64,000 bases of DNA from Cryobacterium cryoconiti. GTDB taxonomy: Bacteria > Actinomycetota > Actinomycetes > Actinomycetales > Microbacteriaceae. The notes beneath the pieces were generated by a model. That model made no database searches, had not been told where the DNA came from, and was given only the letters and a program-made list of their open reading frames with translations. Positions 15,108-23,921 of this stretch are shown here, one piece after another. Where the stretch lies: positions 104,351 through 168,350 of the forward strand of contig NZ_SOHA01000005.1 in the NCBI RefSeq assembly GCF_004403065.1. The letters are read 5' to 3'. The translations under genes and the position numbers were made by a program. Numbering within the stretch: position 1 is the stretch's first letter; each line of letters begins with the position of its first letter.

Positions 15108-16477
15108 CTCTGCTGCAGACCCCGTCCGCCTCCGCCACGGCCACTGCTACCCGCGCTCCGGGCTGGCGCCCGCAGGCCGGGAAAATCCGTTCCGCGGTGG
15201 CCGCGTCCCGGCCCGAACGGGTCGGCGTGGTGTCCTCGATCGTCGGACTCGGCCTCGAGGTGCGCGGGCTGAACTCCGCGATCGGCGATCTCGTCACGGT
15301 CGGCGACGGCGGGGAGGTCGACGCCGAGGTCGTCGCCACGACGCGCGACGGCATCCGGTGCATGCCCCTCGGCCGGATGACCGGCATCCGGGTCGGAGCC
15401 CCCGTGCGCTCCGGCGGAGCCCCGCACCTCGTCCCCACCGGTGCGGGCCTGTTCGGACGCGTCATCGACGGTCTGGGTCGTCCCATCGACGGTAAGGGGC
15501 CACTGATCGTCGAACGGTTCGTCGGCATCGATCACGACAGCCCGTCGGCCATGGCCCGCGCCCGGATCCTGGAACCGCTGCAGCTCGGCGTGCGTGTGCT
15601 CGACACCCTCACCACCGTCGGCAAGGGGCAGCGGATGGGCCTGTTCGCCGGTTCCGGCGTGGGCAAGTCCTCGCTGCTGTCGATGATCGCCCGCGGCACC
15701 GAAGCGGAGGTGTCGGTGATCGCCCTGGTGGGGGAGCGCGGCCGTGAAGTGCGTGAATTCCTGGAGGACGACCTCGGCCCTGCCGGGCTCGCCCGCTCGA
15801 TCGTGGTCGTGTCCACCTCCGACGAACCGGCGATGATGCGCCTGCGGGCCGCCTTCCTGGCCACCCGGATCGCGGAGTCCTTCCGCGACGACGGCGCCGA
15901 CGTCATGCTGATGATGGATTCGCTCACCCGGGTGGCGATGGCGCAGCGGGAGATCGGGCTGTCGGTGGGCGAGCCCCCGGCCACCCGAGGCTATCCGCCG
16001 TCGACCTTCTCCCTGCTCGCCCGACTGCTCGAGCGGGCCGGCACCGACGAAACCGGGTCGATCACGGGCATCTACACGGTGCTCGTCGACGGCGACGACC
16101 ACAACGAGCCCATCGCGGATGCCGCCCGTTCGATTCTGGACGGACACGTCGTCCTCGACCGCAAACTGGCCGTCCTCGGCCATTTCCCATCCGTCGACGC
16201 GCTCTCCTCGATTTCCCGGGTGGCGTACCGGGTCAACAGCCCCGCGCAGAACCAGGTCGCCGGACTGCTGCGCCGGGTGCTCGCCGCCCGCCGCAACGCG
16301 CAGGACCTGCTCGACGTGGGGGCCTACCGCCGGGGCACCAACCCGCTGGTCGACGCGGCAGTCGACCATGAGGGCGCCATCAACGCATTCCTCCAGCAGC
16401 GCATGGACGACCAGACCTCATCCCGGCACGCCTGGGACCACCTGACCACACTCACTCGAACGCTGGGGGCCCTCTGA
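15104..16477 (+). CDS. fliI: Flagellum-specific ATPase FliI
   Basis: FliI is the F1-beta-like ATPase of the flagellar type III export apparatus. The 457-residue protein contains the Walker A GSGVGKS (residues 183-189, Lys188), VALVGERGREVREFLEDDL, and the Walker B region DVMLMMDSLTRVAMAQREIG. It also has the family motif SVGEPPATRGYPPSTFSLL. Overlaps fliH by 4 bp and shares one base with fliJ. Confidence 0.97.
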   Translation: MTLLQTPSASATATATRAPGWRPQAGKIRSAVAASRPERVGVVSSIVGLGLEVRGLNSAIGDLVTVGDGGEVDAEVVATTRDGIRCMPLGRMTGIRVGAPVRSGGAPHLVPTGAGLFGRVIDGLGRPIDGKGPLIVERFVGIDHDSPSAMARARILEPLQLGVRVLDTLTTVGKGQRMGLFAGSGVGKSSLLSMIARGTEAEVSVIALVGERGREVREFLEDDLGPAGLARSIVVVSTSDEPAMMRLRAAFLATRIAESFRDDGADVMLMMDSLTRVAMAQREIGLSVGEPPATRGYPPSTFSLLARLLERAGTDETGSITGIYTVLVDGDDHNEPIADAARSILDGHVVLDRKLAVLGHFPSVDALSSISRVAYRVNSPAQNQVAGLLRRVLAARRNAQDLLDVGAYRRGTNPLVDAAVDHEGAINAFLQQRMDDQTSSRHAWDHLTTLTRTLGAL

Positions 16478-16917
16478 TGGCACGCACTTTCGCTCTCGCC
16501 GGCCTGTTGCGCCTGCGGCATCTGCAACAGGACCAGGCGGCCGGAGACCTGGCAGCGGCCAACGCCGTCGCCCAGGCGAACGCGGCCCGACGCGCGGATG
16601 CCCGGGCAGGCCTCCAGCGGATGCCCAGCACAGCGAACGGAGCCGACATGCTCTCCACCATCGCCGCGGCCCGCGCCTCGGCCCGCAGCATGCTCGCCGA
16701 CATGGAGGCTCTCGGCCGCAACTACCAGGTTGCCGTGGGCGAGGCACAGGTCGCCTTTGATGCGACACGAGCCGACTCGGTGCGGCTCGAAAAGCTCGAG
16801 GGGCGGCACGGAGCCCTGGTCGTCGCCGAGGATCTGCACCGGGAACAGACCGTGCTCGACGAGATCGCCGGGGCGGGCTGGCACCGTAACCGTTCAGTGG
16901 ACGGTGGCCCGCGATGA
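16477..16917 (+). CDS. fliJ: Flagellar export chaperone-escort FliJ
   Basis: FliJ is the coiled-coil central stalk of the export ATPase. The 146-residue protein is a long antiparallel coiled coil starting FALAGLLRLRHLQQDQAAGD, with no other domain. Position between fliI and the fliK region and size are typical. Sequence conservation in FliJ is always low, so the call leans on context. Confidence 0.85.
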   Translation: MARTFALAGLLRLRHLQQDQAAGDLAAANAVAQANAARRADARAGLQRMPSTANGADMLSTIAAARASARSMLADMEALGRNYQVAVGEAQVAFDATRADSVRLEKLEGRHGALVVAEDLHREQTVLDEIAGAGWHRNRSVDGGPR

Positions 16918-17555
16918 CGATGATCGCGGCGATGAGCCGGGTCAGCGAGATCCAGGCGACGCTGGTGCAGCTCTCGGCCGGGGCGAGCTCCCAGAAGACG
17001 GCTGCGACGACGACAGCGGCGTCGGCGAACACCTTCGCCGACGCTCTCGCCACCGCGTCGAGCGCTGCCTCGGGTGCCGCCGCCGTCACGCCGGCGGCCC
17101 CGTCGACCGGCGGTGCCACCGGCACCGACGTTGTCGACGGCGCGAAGAAGTACCTCGGTGTGCCCTACGTCTTCGGCGGCGAAGACGCCAGCGGCATGGA
17201 TTGCTCCGGGCTCGTGCAGACCGTGTATGCCGAACTCGGCATAGACGTGCCGCGTCTCGTCTCCGGACAGATGAAGATCGGCACCGAGGTCGGCTCCCTC
17301 GCCGAGGCCAGGCCCGGCGACCTCATCGTCACTGCTGGTGGCGACCACATCCTGATCTACGCCGGCGACAACAAGGTCATCCACGCCCCCTACGAGGGAC
17401 GCACGGTCTCCCTGGTCGAGGCCTACATGGACGACTCCGAGATCACCACCATCCGCCGCGTGATCCCGGATGCTCCGGCAGCCCCCGCAAGCACGGCCGC
17501 CGGCAGCCAGCTCAGCGCCGCACTGGCCTCCTTCATGAACGGAGCAGCCCGGTGA
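16914..17555 (+). CDS. NlpC/P60 peptidoglycan hydrolase in the flagellar operon
   Basis: This 213-residue protein has a C-terminal NlpC/P60 domain with the catalytic Cys in MDCSGLVQ (Cys97), His in GGDHILIYAG (His145) and third residue His157 in VIHAPYEG. NlpC/P60 enzymes cut peptide stems of peptidoglycan. It lies between fliJ and fliK and overlaps both by 4 bp, where other bacteria may encode the rod-associated muramidase FlgJ. It therefore likely opens the wall for the growing rod. The first 75 residues look like a FliE/FlgJ-style export region (MIAAMSRVSEIQATLVQLSA) rather than a classical signal peptide, suggesting export through the flagellar channel. Confidence 0.88.
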   Translation: MTMIAAMSRVSEIQATLVQLSAGASSQKTAATTTAASANTFADALATASSAASGAAAVTPAAPSTGGATGTDVVDGAKKYLGVPYVFGGEDASGMDCSGLVQTVYAELGIDVPRLVSGQMKIGTEVGSLAEARPGDLIVTAGGDHILIYAGDNKVIHAPYEGRTVSLVEAYMDDSEITTIRRVIPDAPAAPASTAAGSQLSAALASFMNGAAR

Positions 17556-18817
17556 ACGCCCTGCTCGGCCGGATGGCCGCCACGATGCCGGCGGGCCCGG
17601 CCCACGCCGTCGCGCCGGCTCCCCGCACCGGCCGCTCCGACACGTCCGGCGTGTCCGGAGCGGGGTCGTTCGCCGCTGTGCTGCAGGGCACGCTCGACGC
17701 CGCACCGGCCGAGAGGCCGGCTGTGCCTGCCGAGAAGCCCGCCGGGCCGGCCGAGCCGACGACGGATGCGGGGACGGACCGCGTTCTCGACGCAGGTTCT
17801 GTCGCGGGGGAGCCAGAACCGGGCACCGAGCCGGGCACGGAGCCGCAGTCGGTGCAGAACCTTGCGGCGCACCCGCTGACCGCCCTGCTCGCGCCCGCCG
17901 GAACGGCTCTGTCGGCGATGTTGTCCGGCACCGGCACCGGCACCGGCACGGTCGTGGCGGATCCTGCCGCGGCCGACGCCGGGACGGTTCCTGTGTCCGC
18001 CGCCGCTTCTGCCCTCGAGGGCGCGGCTCCCGCCGCCGGCATTTCGAGTGCCGTCCCCGGTGCCGTCCCGGGTGCCGTCCCGAGTACAGTCCAGGGAACT
18101 CCCGCGACGCCCGCCGCCGGGGGACCGGCGACCGTGCCTGCCGCCCTGCCCGGCTCCGCCGAGCAGCTCGGGACCGCGCCGGTCGTGTCCACGTCGTCGC
18201 CCGCCGCACTGCCGGCCTCGGCCGTCTCCGCCGGAGCCGCGCGGCCCGGGCCCGGCGACCCGGTCACCCTCCGGCCCGCGGACTCCGCCACCGACGTGAC
18301 GGCCCCCGTCGCCCTGCTCGTCCCGGTCGGCACTCCGGCACCGGCTGCGGCGCCCGTCGCCGGCATTCCGGCACCGGCGGCGGTCGTTCCCACCCCGCAC
18401 GTTCCCCTCACCGGCCAGGTCTCCCGCCCCCTGTTCACCCTGGTGGGTGCGGCCAACGGCGACCATGTGATGACCATCAGCGTCAGCCCCGACAACCTGG
18501 GACCGGTCACCGTGCGCGCCCATGTGAGCGGTGACGGCATCCGGGTCGAGCTGTTCGCCCCCACCGACCTGGCCCGGGACGCGCTCCGTGCCATCCTGCC
18601 GGACCTGCGCCGGGATCTGACCGGCGGCGGGCTGAACGCCCAGCTCACCCTGTCGGCCGACGACCAGGCGTCCGACTCCGCCGCGCAGTGGCACGACCGC
18701 ACCGGTGCCGGGCGTGATCGGGAAGCCGGGGAAACCCGACCCGACGCATCCGCTGCCGGTACCCGGACCGCCGTGCTGCGGACCGCCGGCTCGCACACCA
18801 TCGACGTCTTCGCCTGA
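17552..18817 (+). CDS. fliK: Flagellar hook-length control protein FliK
   Basis: FliK is the secreted ruler that fixes hook length and switches export specificity. The 421-residue protein has a long, low-complexity Ala/Pro/Gly/Thr-rich N-terminal region. The compact C-terminal hook-length domain (about residues 285-385) contains VMTISVSPDNLGPVTVRAHV and LRAILPDLRRDL. GTG 17552 overlaps the hydrolase stop. In-frame microsatellites (GGCACC around 17931-17950; a 12-bp repeat near 18055-18090) could change ruler length. Confidence 0.9.
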   Translation: MNALLGRMAATMPAGPAHAVAPAPRTGRSDTSGVSGAGSFAAVLQGTLDAAPAERPAVPAEKPAGPAEPTTDAGTDRVLDAGSVAGEPEPGTEPGTEPQSVQNLAAHPLTALLAPAGTALSAMLSGTGTGTGTVVADPAAADAGTVPVSAAASALEGAAPAAGISSAVPGAVPGAVPSTVQGTPATPAAGGPATVPAALPGSAEQLGTAPVVSTSSPAALPASAVSAGAARPGPGDPVTLRPADSATDVTAPVALLVPVGTPAPAAAPVAGIPAPAAVVPTPHVPLTGQVSRPLFTLVGAANGDHVMTISVSPDNLGPVTVRAHVSGDGIRVELFAPTDLARDALRAILPDLRRDLTGGGLNAQLTLSADDQASDSAAQWHDRTGAGRDREAGETRPDASAAGTRTAVLRTAGSHTIDVFA

Positions 18818-18872
18818 CCCGCACACCCTGACCCGCAGCCCCCGACCCGCCACCACCAGAAGAGAGAACCTT

Positions 18873-19358
18873 GTGACCATCGACGCAGTGGCAGCAGCCG
18901 CCCCGGCCGGGATGTACTCGACCACTCCCGTGCGCACCCCGAAACAGTCCCTGGACTCCGAGGCCTTCATGTCGCTGCTGGTGACCCAGCTGCGCAACCA
19001 GGACCCCAGCTCTCCCATGGACACCAACCAGATGATCTCGCAGACCACGCAGCTGGCCATGATGGAGAAGATGGCGGCGCTGTCGACCACCGCCGACGAG
19101 AACTTCTCCCTGCAGATGCGCGTCGCCGCGGCCGCACTGGTCGGCCAGGACGTCACCTACACCCGGGCCGACGGCACGACCGGCACCGGCACCGCATCGA
19201 GTGTCTCCTATGCCGGGGCCGTGCCCCAGGTCACCGTGGGCGGCACGACCATCGCGCTCGACCTGGTGACCGGCGTCACCTCCGGCACCACGCCCGGCGT
19301 CACGCCCGGCGTCACGCCCGGCGTCACCTCCGGCACCGCTCCCGGCCTCTCCGCGTAA
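18873..19358 (+). CDS. flgD: Hook-capping scaffold protein FlgD
   Basis: FlgD caps the growing hook. The 161-residue protein has the family N-terminus: FMSLLVTQLRNQDPSSPMDT, QMISQTTQLAMMEKM. It is a short FlgD, in which the C-terminal half is reduced to one small domain (VGQDVTYTRADGTTG). The tail is made of GVTPGVTPGVTSG repeats encoded by a 12-bp tandem repeat (about 19280-19335). GTG 18873 follows AGAGAG. Separated from fliK by 55 bp. Confidence 0.9.
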   Translation: MTIDAVAAAAPAGMYSTTPVRTPKQSLDSEAFMSLLVTQLRNQDPSSPMDTNQMISQTTQLAMMEKMAALSTTADENFSLQMRVAAAALVGQDVTYTRADGTTGTGTASSVSYAGAVPQVTVGGTTIALDLVTGVTSGTTPGVTPGVTPGVTSGTAPGLSA

Positions 19359-19403
19359 ATCCTGCTTCTCCGCCCGTCTCGCATCCACCGAAAGGCAGCA
19401 CCC

Positions 19404-20576
19404 ATGCTTCGCTCCCTGTACTCCGGAATCTCCGGCCTCCGTTCGCACCAGACCATGCTCGACGTCACCGGCAACAACATCGCCAACGTCAACACCACGG
19501 CGTTCAAGGCGTCCGCCGTTCAGTTCCAGGACACCCTGTCGCAGCTCAAGCAGGGTGCCGGCGGACCGCAGGCGGAGGTCGGCGGCACAAACCCGGCCCA
19601 GATCGGACTCGGCGTGCAGGTGGCCGGCATCTCGACCAATTTCTCCCAGGGCTCCGCGCAGTCGACGGGTCGGGCCACCGACGTCGCAATCTCCGGTGAC
19701 GGGTTCTTCGTCACCCAACTCGGCGGCGAGACGCTGTACAGCCGTGCGGGCGCCTTCGACTTCGACGCCGAGGGTCGCCTGGTCTCGCCGGACGGCGCGA
19801 TCGTGCAGGGCTGGAACGGCGTCAACGGACAAATCAACGAGGGTGGCCCGGTGGGCAACATCACTCTGCCGCTGCAGGCCATGATCCCCGCAGCAGCGAC
19901 GAACACGGCGACCATGGTGGGCAACCTGCCGGCCGACGCCGCGGCAGGGGAATCCCTCGTGCGCGACATCAAGATCTACGACGCTGTGGGCGCCGCGCGC
20001 ACGCTCTCCCTGACCTTCACCCGCTCGGGCTCCGGTTGGGACGTCGCCGGCAGCGACGGAATCGGCACCGGTTCCACCGCCCTGACGCTCGACGCGGCGG
20101 GAAACCTCACGCCGACCGGAGCGCTGACGGTGAACGGGGTCAACGTCGACCTGACCGAGCTGACCGGACAGGCCGGTCTCACCACGGCGACCGCCAGCAG
20201 CCAGAACGGCTCCGCCGCCGGAACGCTGCAGTCGTTCACGCTCGGCAAGGACGGCACCCTGGTGGGCCTGTTCAGCAACGGAAGCCAGGCATCCATCGCC
20301 CGCATCGCCCTCGCGACCTTCACCAACCCGGGTGGCCTGGAGAAGGCCGGCTCGTCGGCCTACCGGGCCACGTTCAACTCGGGGAACGCTGCCCTCGGCG
20401 CCCCCGGCGACGGCGGCTTCGGCTCGCTCAGCGGCGGAACCCTGGAAATGTCCAACGTGGACCTGTCGCAGGAGTTCACCAATCTGATCGTCGCCCAGCG
20501 CGGCTTCCAGGCGAACGCGCGCATCATCACCACCTCCGACGAGGTGCTTCAGGAGCTCACCAACCTGAAGCGGTAG
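19404..20576 (+). CDS. flgE: Flagellar hook protein FlgE
   Basis: FlgE is the hook subunit. The 390-residue protein starts MLRSLYSGISGLRSHQTMLD with the rod/hook motif VTGNNIANVNTTAFKAS. It has a central beta domain and ends with the C-terminal signature VDLSQEFTNLIVAQRGFQAN followed by ARIITTSDEVLQELTNLKR. No flgF or flgG gene is visible in the window, so FlgE is the only hook/rod-family protein besides FlgB, FlgC and FlgK. Last flagellar gene of the flgB operon. Confidence 0.95.
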   Translation: MLRSLYSGISGLRSHQTMLDVTGNNIANVNTTAFKASAVQFQDTLSQLKQGAGGPQAEVGGTNPAQIGLGVQVAGISTNFSQGSAQSTGRATDVAISGDGFFVTQLGGETLYSRAGAFDFDAEGRLVSPDGAIVQGWNGVNGQINEGGPVGNITLPLQAMIPAAATNTATMVGNLPADAAAGESLVRDIKIYDAVGAARTLSLTFTRSGSGWDVAGSDGIGTGSTALTLDAAGNLTPTGALTVNGVNVDLTELTGQAGLTTATASSQNGSAAGTLQSFTLGKDGTLVGLFSNGSQASIARIALATFTNPGGLEKAGSSAYRATFNSGNAALGAPGDGGFGSLSGGTLEMSNVDLSQEFTNLIVAQRGFQANARIITTSDEVLQELTNLKR

Positions 20577-20667
20577 CCGCCGGGCGGATGATCAGCGTCG
20601 GCATCGTGTCAGGCGCCAGATTTCTGCGCGCATACTGGAATGACCGACGTTCAACTGAGGAGCAAAG

Positions 20668-21018
20668 ATGCAAATCCTGGTCAACACCGACAACAACATC
20701 AAGGGCACGGAAACCATCCGCCAGGAGGTTGAATCGTCGGTCGAAACGGTCCTGGCCCGGTTCGACTCCCGGTTGACGCGAGTGGTGGTTCACCTCAGCG
20801 ACCAGAGTGCCGGCCGGGAGACGACCGACGACATCCGTTGCGTGCTCGAGGCGCGTCCCGCCGGAGGGAATCCGCTCGCGGCAACCGGCAATGCGGAGAG
20901 CGTGAACGCGGCCGTCAACGGGGCACTCCACAAGCTGGTCAGCGTTCTCGAGACCGAATTCGGTCGGTTGGACGAACACAAGGGTGCCTCTGCCATGGGT
21001 GACGAGCCCATGCCGTGA
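20668..21018 (+). CDS. Short HPF/RaiA-like (sigma-54 modulation fold) protein
   Basis: This 116-residue protein has the beta-alpha-beta-beta-beta-alpha pattern of the ribosome hibernation factor N-domain: MQILVNTDNNIKGTETIRQE, VETVLARFDSRLTRVVVHLS, and C-terminal VNAAVNGALHKLVSVLETE. Such proteins bind the 30S decoding region. It lacks the C-terminal dimerisation domain of long HPF, so would be a short HPF/RaiA type. It interrupts the flagellar locus between flgE and the ABC-F gene. A link to motility is not established. Start ATG 20668 has GAGGAG upstream. Confidence 0.72.
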   Translation: MQILVNTDNNIKGTETIRQEVESSVETVLARFDSRLTRVVVHLSDQSAGRETTDDIRCVLEARPAGGNPLAATGNAESVNAAVNGALHKLVSVLETEFGRLDEHKGASAMGDEPMP

Positions 21019-21093
21019 ACCGGCGGCCGGCACGGTAAAGTTGGCGGTCCGCCTCGCCCGGGGCTTGAACCCCCACCCGAGAGGACGGCCGCA

Positions 21094-22689
21094 ATGAGCC
21101 TGATCAGGCTGAACGACGTCAGCATCCGTTTCGAGAACACCCAGATCCTGCGCGAGGCCTTCTTCCGGCTCGAACCGGGGGACCGGGTGGGCCTGATCGG
21201 CCGTAACGGGTCCGGCAAGTCGACCATCCTGAAACTGGCCCTCGGCCAGGTGACAGCGGATGCCGGCACCGTCACCCTCGACCCCGGGATCCGGGTGGGC
21301 TACTTCTCCCAGTTCTCCGAGCTGAACGGGGAATCCACCATCACCGAGGTGCTCGACGGCCTGTTCGCCCCGATCAAGGCCATCGAATCGGAGCTTTCGT
21401 CGATCGACGCCCGGATCGCGGCGGATTCCTCGCAGAGCGCCGAACTGGACCGGCTGATCCACCGCCAGGCCGAACTGTTCGAGGACATGGACCGCCTCGA
21501 CGGGTGGGACTATCCCCGGCGCATCGACACCGCGCTGACCACCCTCGGGTTCGACGAGGCCCACCGCGTCTGCGCCATCGACGAGCTGTCCGGAGGCTGG
21601 CGCAACCGGGCCGCGCTGGCCAAGATCCTGCTCGAACAGCCCGATGTGCTGTTGCTCGACGAGCCCACCAACTACCTCGACGTGGCCGGCGTCGAGTGGC
21701 TCGAGGCGTGGTTCCGCAGCTTCCGCGGCGCGGCCATCATCGTCTCGCACGACCGGCGGTTCCTCGACGGGGTCGTCACCCGCATCATCGAGGTCGAGAA
21801 CTACCACCTGCACGAGTACCCCGGCAACTTCGGCGAATATGTGGTGCAGAAGCAATTCCGCCTGAAAACCCTCGAGCAGCAGTTCCTGCACGAGTCCGAG
21901 CTGCTCGCGTTCGAATCCGAGGGAATCAGCGACCGCCGTGAAGCCGCGAAGGCCGCCAGCCGCAGCCTCGACAACCAGCTCGCCCACATCAAGAAGACCC
22001 GCAGCCCGCGGCCCGTCGACACGATCATCACCGAGATCTACGGCGGACTGCACGTGAAGGACTCGCTCTGCCGGATCGAGTCGCTCAGCAAGTCCTACGG
22101 CGACAAGGCCCTGTTCACCGACCTCACCTTCGAGATCCGCCGCGGCAACCGCATCGTCGTGCTGGGTTCCAACGGCAGCGGTAAGACCACGCTGCTGCGG
22201 GTGCTGGCGGGGGAGGAGACGGCCGATTTCGGCACCGTGGCCTGGGCGGCCGGCGCCGCCGTGGTCTCCTACAACCAGGTGCTCGACGGCCTCGACGACG
22301 ACGACACCGTCAGCCATTCCGTCAATGCCATGCCGGGCAGCCTCGCCTTCACCGCGACCCGCAAATCGGTCAACCGCTTCCTCGCGATGTTCCAATTCTC
22401 CGAGGCCGACCTCAAGCAGAAGATCGGCAACCTCTCCGGCGGGCAGCGCGCCCGCGTCGCCATGGCACAGTGCCTGCTGTCCGGCGCAGCGGTGCTGTTG
22501 CTGGACGAACCGACCAACCACCTGGACATGGCCAGCACCCAGGTGATGGAGCGCGCGCTGATCCACTTCCCCGGTGCCGTGGTCGTGGTCAGCCACGACC
22601 GGTTCTTCACCGACAAGATCGCCACCCGGCACCTGGTCTTCGGCAGCGACGCGGCCGAGCCGGGCGAGATCGTGGTGCGCGCGGCGTAA
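21094..22689 (+). CDS. ABC-F family ATPase (ribosome-associated)
   Basis: This 531-residue soluble protein has two ABC domains in tandem and no membrane segment, which defines ABC-F. Domain 1 has Walker A GRNGSGKST and signature/Walker B LSGGWRNRAALA...LLLDEPTNYLD. Domain 2 has Walker A GSNGSGKTT and LSGGQRARVAMAQ...LLLDEPTNHLD. The linker is short (about residues 245-320). ABC-F proteins bind the ribosomal E site as translation factors or antibiotic-protection proteins; which applies here cannot be decided. Like the preceding HPF-like gene, it is a translation-related insertion in the flagellar locus. GAGAGG ribosome site. Confidence 0.9.
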   Translation: MSLIRLNDVSIRFENTQILREAFFRLEPGDRVGLIGRNGSGKSTILKLALGQVTADAGTVTLDPGIRVGYFSQFSELNGESTITEVLDGLFAPIKAIESELSSIDARIAADSSQSAELDRLIHRQAELFEDMDRLDGWDYPRRIDTALTTLGFDEAHRVCAIDELSGGWRNRAALAKILLEQPDVLLLDEPTNYLDVAGVEWLEAWFRSFRGAAIIVSHDRRFLDGVVTRIIEVENYHLHEYPGNFGEYVVQKQFRLKTLEQQFLHESELLAFESEGISDRREAAKAASRSLDNQLAHIKKTRSPRPVDTIITEIYGGLHVKDSLCRIESLSKSYGDKALFTDLTFEIRRGNRIVVLGSNGSGKTTLLRVLAGEETADFGTVAWAAGAAVVSYNQVLDGLDDDDTVSHSVNAMPGSLAFTATRKSVNRFLAMFQFSEADLKQKIGNLSGGQRARVAMAQCLLSGAAVLLLDEPTNHLDMASTQVMERALIHFPGAVVVVSHDRFFTDKIATRHLVFGSDAAEPGEIVVRAA

Positions 22690-22719
22690 CCGGGAAGGGG
22701 GGTCTGTTCCCGCCGGCAG

Positions 22720-22747
22720 CTAACGCACCCGGCCTCGCGGCCGACAG
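22720..22747 (+). promoter_or_regulatory. Sigma-28 promoter of flbD-motA-motB
   Basis: CTAAC (22720-22724), 15-nt spacer, GCCGACAG (22740-22747). One base differs from the consensus -10 (T to C). Expected transcript start is about 40 nt before the flbD ATG. Confidence 0.82.
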
Positions 22748-22794
22748 TGGGGCGTGACGGTTACTCGAATCGTTCTGAACCCAGGGTGGACGCC

Positions 22795-23106
22795 ATGATC
22801 GTTGTGACGAGGCTGAATGACAGCCAGTTCGCGATCAACCCGGACCTGATCGAACGCATCCACGCGAACCCCGACACGACCCTCGTCATGGTCGACGGCG
22901 CCAAGTTCATCGTCACGGAGACCCTCGAGGACGTCATCGAGAAGATCGCCCGGTTCCGGGCCCATGTGATTTCGCTGGCCTACCTGTCCCCGGATACCGA
23001 CTACCGGCCGGGCATCCGTTCGCTCGAAATCGTCGACGGTCCGCATGCGATCGCGGAAATCATCGAACCCGGCAGCACGGTTCCCTCCCGCCCGCGGAGG
23101 ATCTGA
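22795..23106 (+). CDS. flbD: Flagellar protein FlbD
   Basis: FlbD-family small proteins sit next to motA in many Gram-positive flagellar loci; their molecular role is unclear. The first 70 residues carry the family pattern (MIVVTRLNDSQFAINPDLIE, TLVMVDGAKFIVTETLEDVI). The 103-residue product has an extra C-terminal tail of about 30 residues compared with the usual 70-residue form. ATG 22795 follows AGGGTGG. Overlaps motA by one base. Confidence 0.85.
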   Translation: MIVVTRLNDSQFAINPDLIERIHANPDTTLVMVDGAKFIVTETLEDVIEKIARFRAHVISLAYLSPDTDYRPGIRSLEIVDGPHAIAEIIEPGSTVPSRPRRI

Positions 23107-23921
23107 TGGCAACCCTGATCGGCATAGCGATCGCCTTCGGCTCGCTCTACGCGATGATCATCCTCGAGGGCGGCCACGTCCAGTCGATCCTCCTGCCTGC
23201 CCCGATGGTCCTGGTCTTCGGTGCCACCATCGCGGTCGGGATCGCGGGCGGCACCATCCGGGACGCGATTTCGGCGTTCAAAGCCCTGCCCGGCGCCTTC
23301 TTCGGCAAGACCACCCCTCCGCAGCAGGTGATCGACCAGGTGGTCGGCCTCGCCGAGAAAGCCCGCAGCTCCGGCCTGCTCGCCCTCGAGCAGGAGGCCG
23401 ACAACGTTTCCGACCCGTTCCTGCGCGGCGCCCTGCAGAACATCGCCGACGGCACCGACGGCGACGAACTTCGGATCCTGCTGGAAGACGAGCTCGCGAC
23501 CGCCACCAAGGAGAGCCGCAACGCCGCCAAGTTCTTCACCACCCTCGGCGGCTACGCGCCCACGGTCGGCATCATCGGAACGGTCGTCTCGCTGACGCAC
23601 GTGCTGGAGAACCTCGACACGCCGTCCACCCTCGGCCCGATGATCGCCGCCGCCTTCGTCGCCACTCTCTGGGGGCTGCTCACGGCCAACTTCCTCTGGC
23701 TGCCGATCGGCAACCGTCTGAAACGGCTCAGCGACATCGAGGTCGAACGGATGACCCTGCTCCTGGAAGGCGCGCTGGCAGTCCAGGCAGGCAGCCAGCC
23801 CCGACTCCTCGGAGAGAGATTGCGCGCCATGGTTCCCGCGGCGGCGACGGCCAAGGCCGGCAAGGCAGGCAAGCCGGGAAAGGCCGGTAAGGCGGACAAG
23901 TCCCTGTCGGAGGCAGCATGA
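23106..23921 (+). CDS. motA: Flagellar motor stator protein MotA
   Basis: MotA is the torque-generating stator subunit of the ion-driven motor. The 271-residue protein has four membrane segments, including the N-terminal IAIAFGSLYAMIILEGGH. The large cytoplasmic loop between segments 2 and 3 holds charged residues, and the third-helix motif is YAPTVGIIGTVVSLTHVL. The C-terminal tail is a Lys/Gly/Ala repeat (KAGKAGKPGKAGKADK). Overlaps motB by 4 bp. Confidence 0.95.
   Translation: MATLIGIAIAFGSLYAMIILEGGHVQSILLPAPMVLVFGATIAVGIAGGTIRDAISAFKALPGAFFGKTTPPQQVIDQVVGLAEKARSSGLLALEQEADNVSDPFLRGALQNIADGTDGDELRILLEDELATATKESRNAAKFFTTLGGYAPTVGIIGTVVSLTHVLENLDTPSTLGPMIAAAFVATLWGLLTANFLWLPIGNRLKRLSDIEVERMTLLLEGALAVQAGSQPRLLGERLRAMVPAAATAKAGKAGKPGKAGKADKSLSEAA

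Noticed and set aside
14177..16369. A 730-codon open frame on the minus strand opposite fliG-fliI
   Set aside because: It is antisense to three well-recognised flagellar genes, its predicted protein is low-complexity (His/Arg/Gly/Asp-rich), and it has no domain. High GC produces such frames.
20557..22632. A 691-codon minus-strand frame opposite the ABC-F gene
   Set aside because: The sense strand encodes a full two-domain ABC-F protein; the antisense product is compositional noise.
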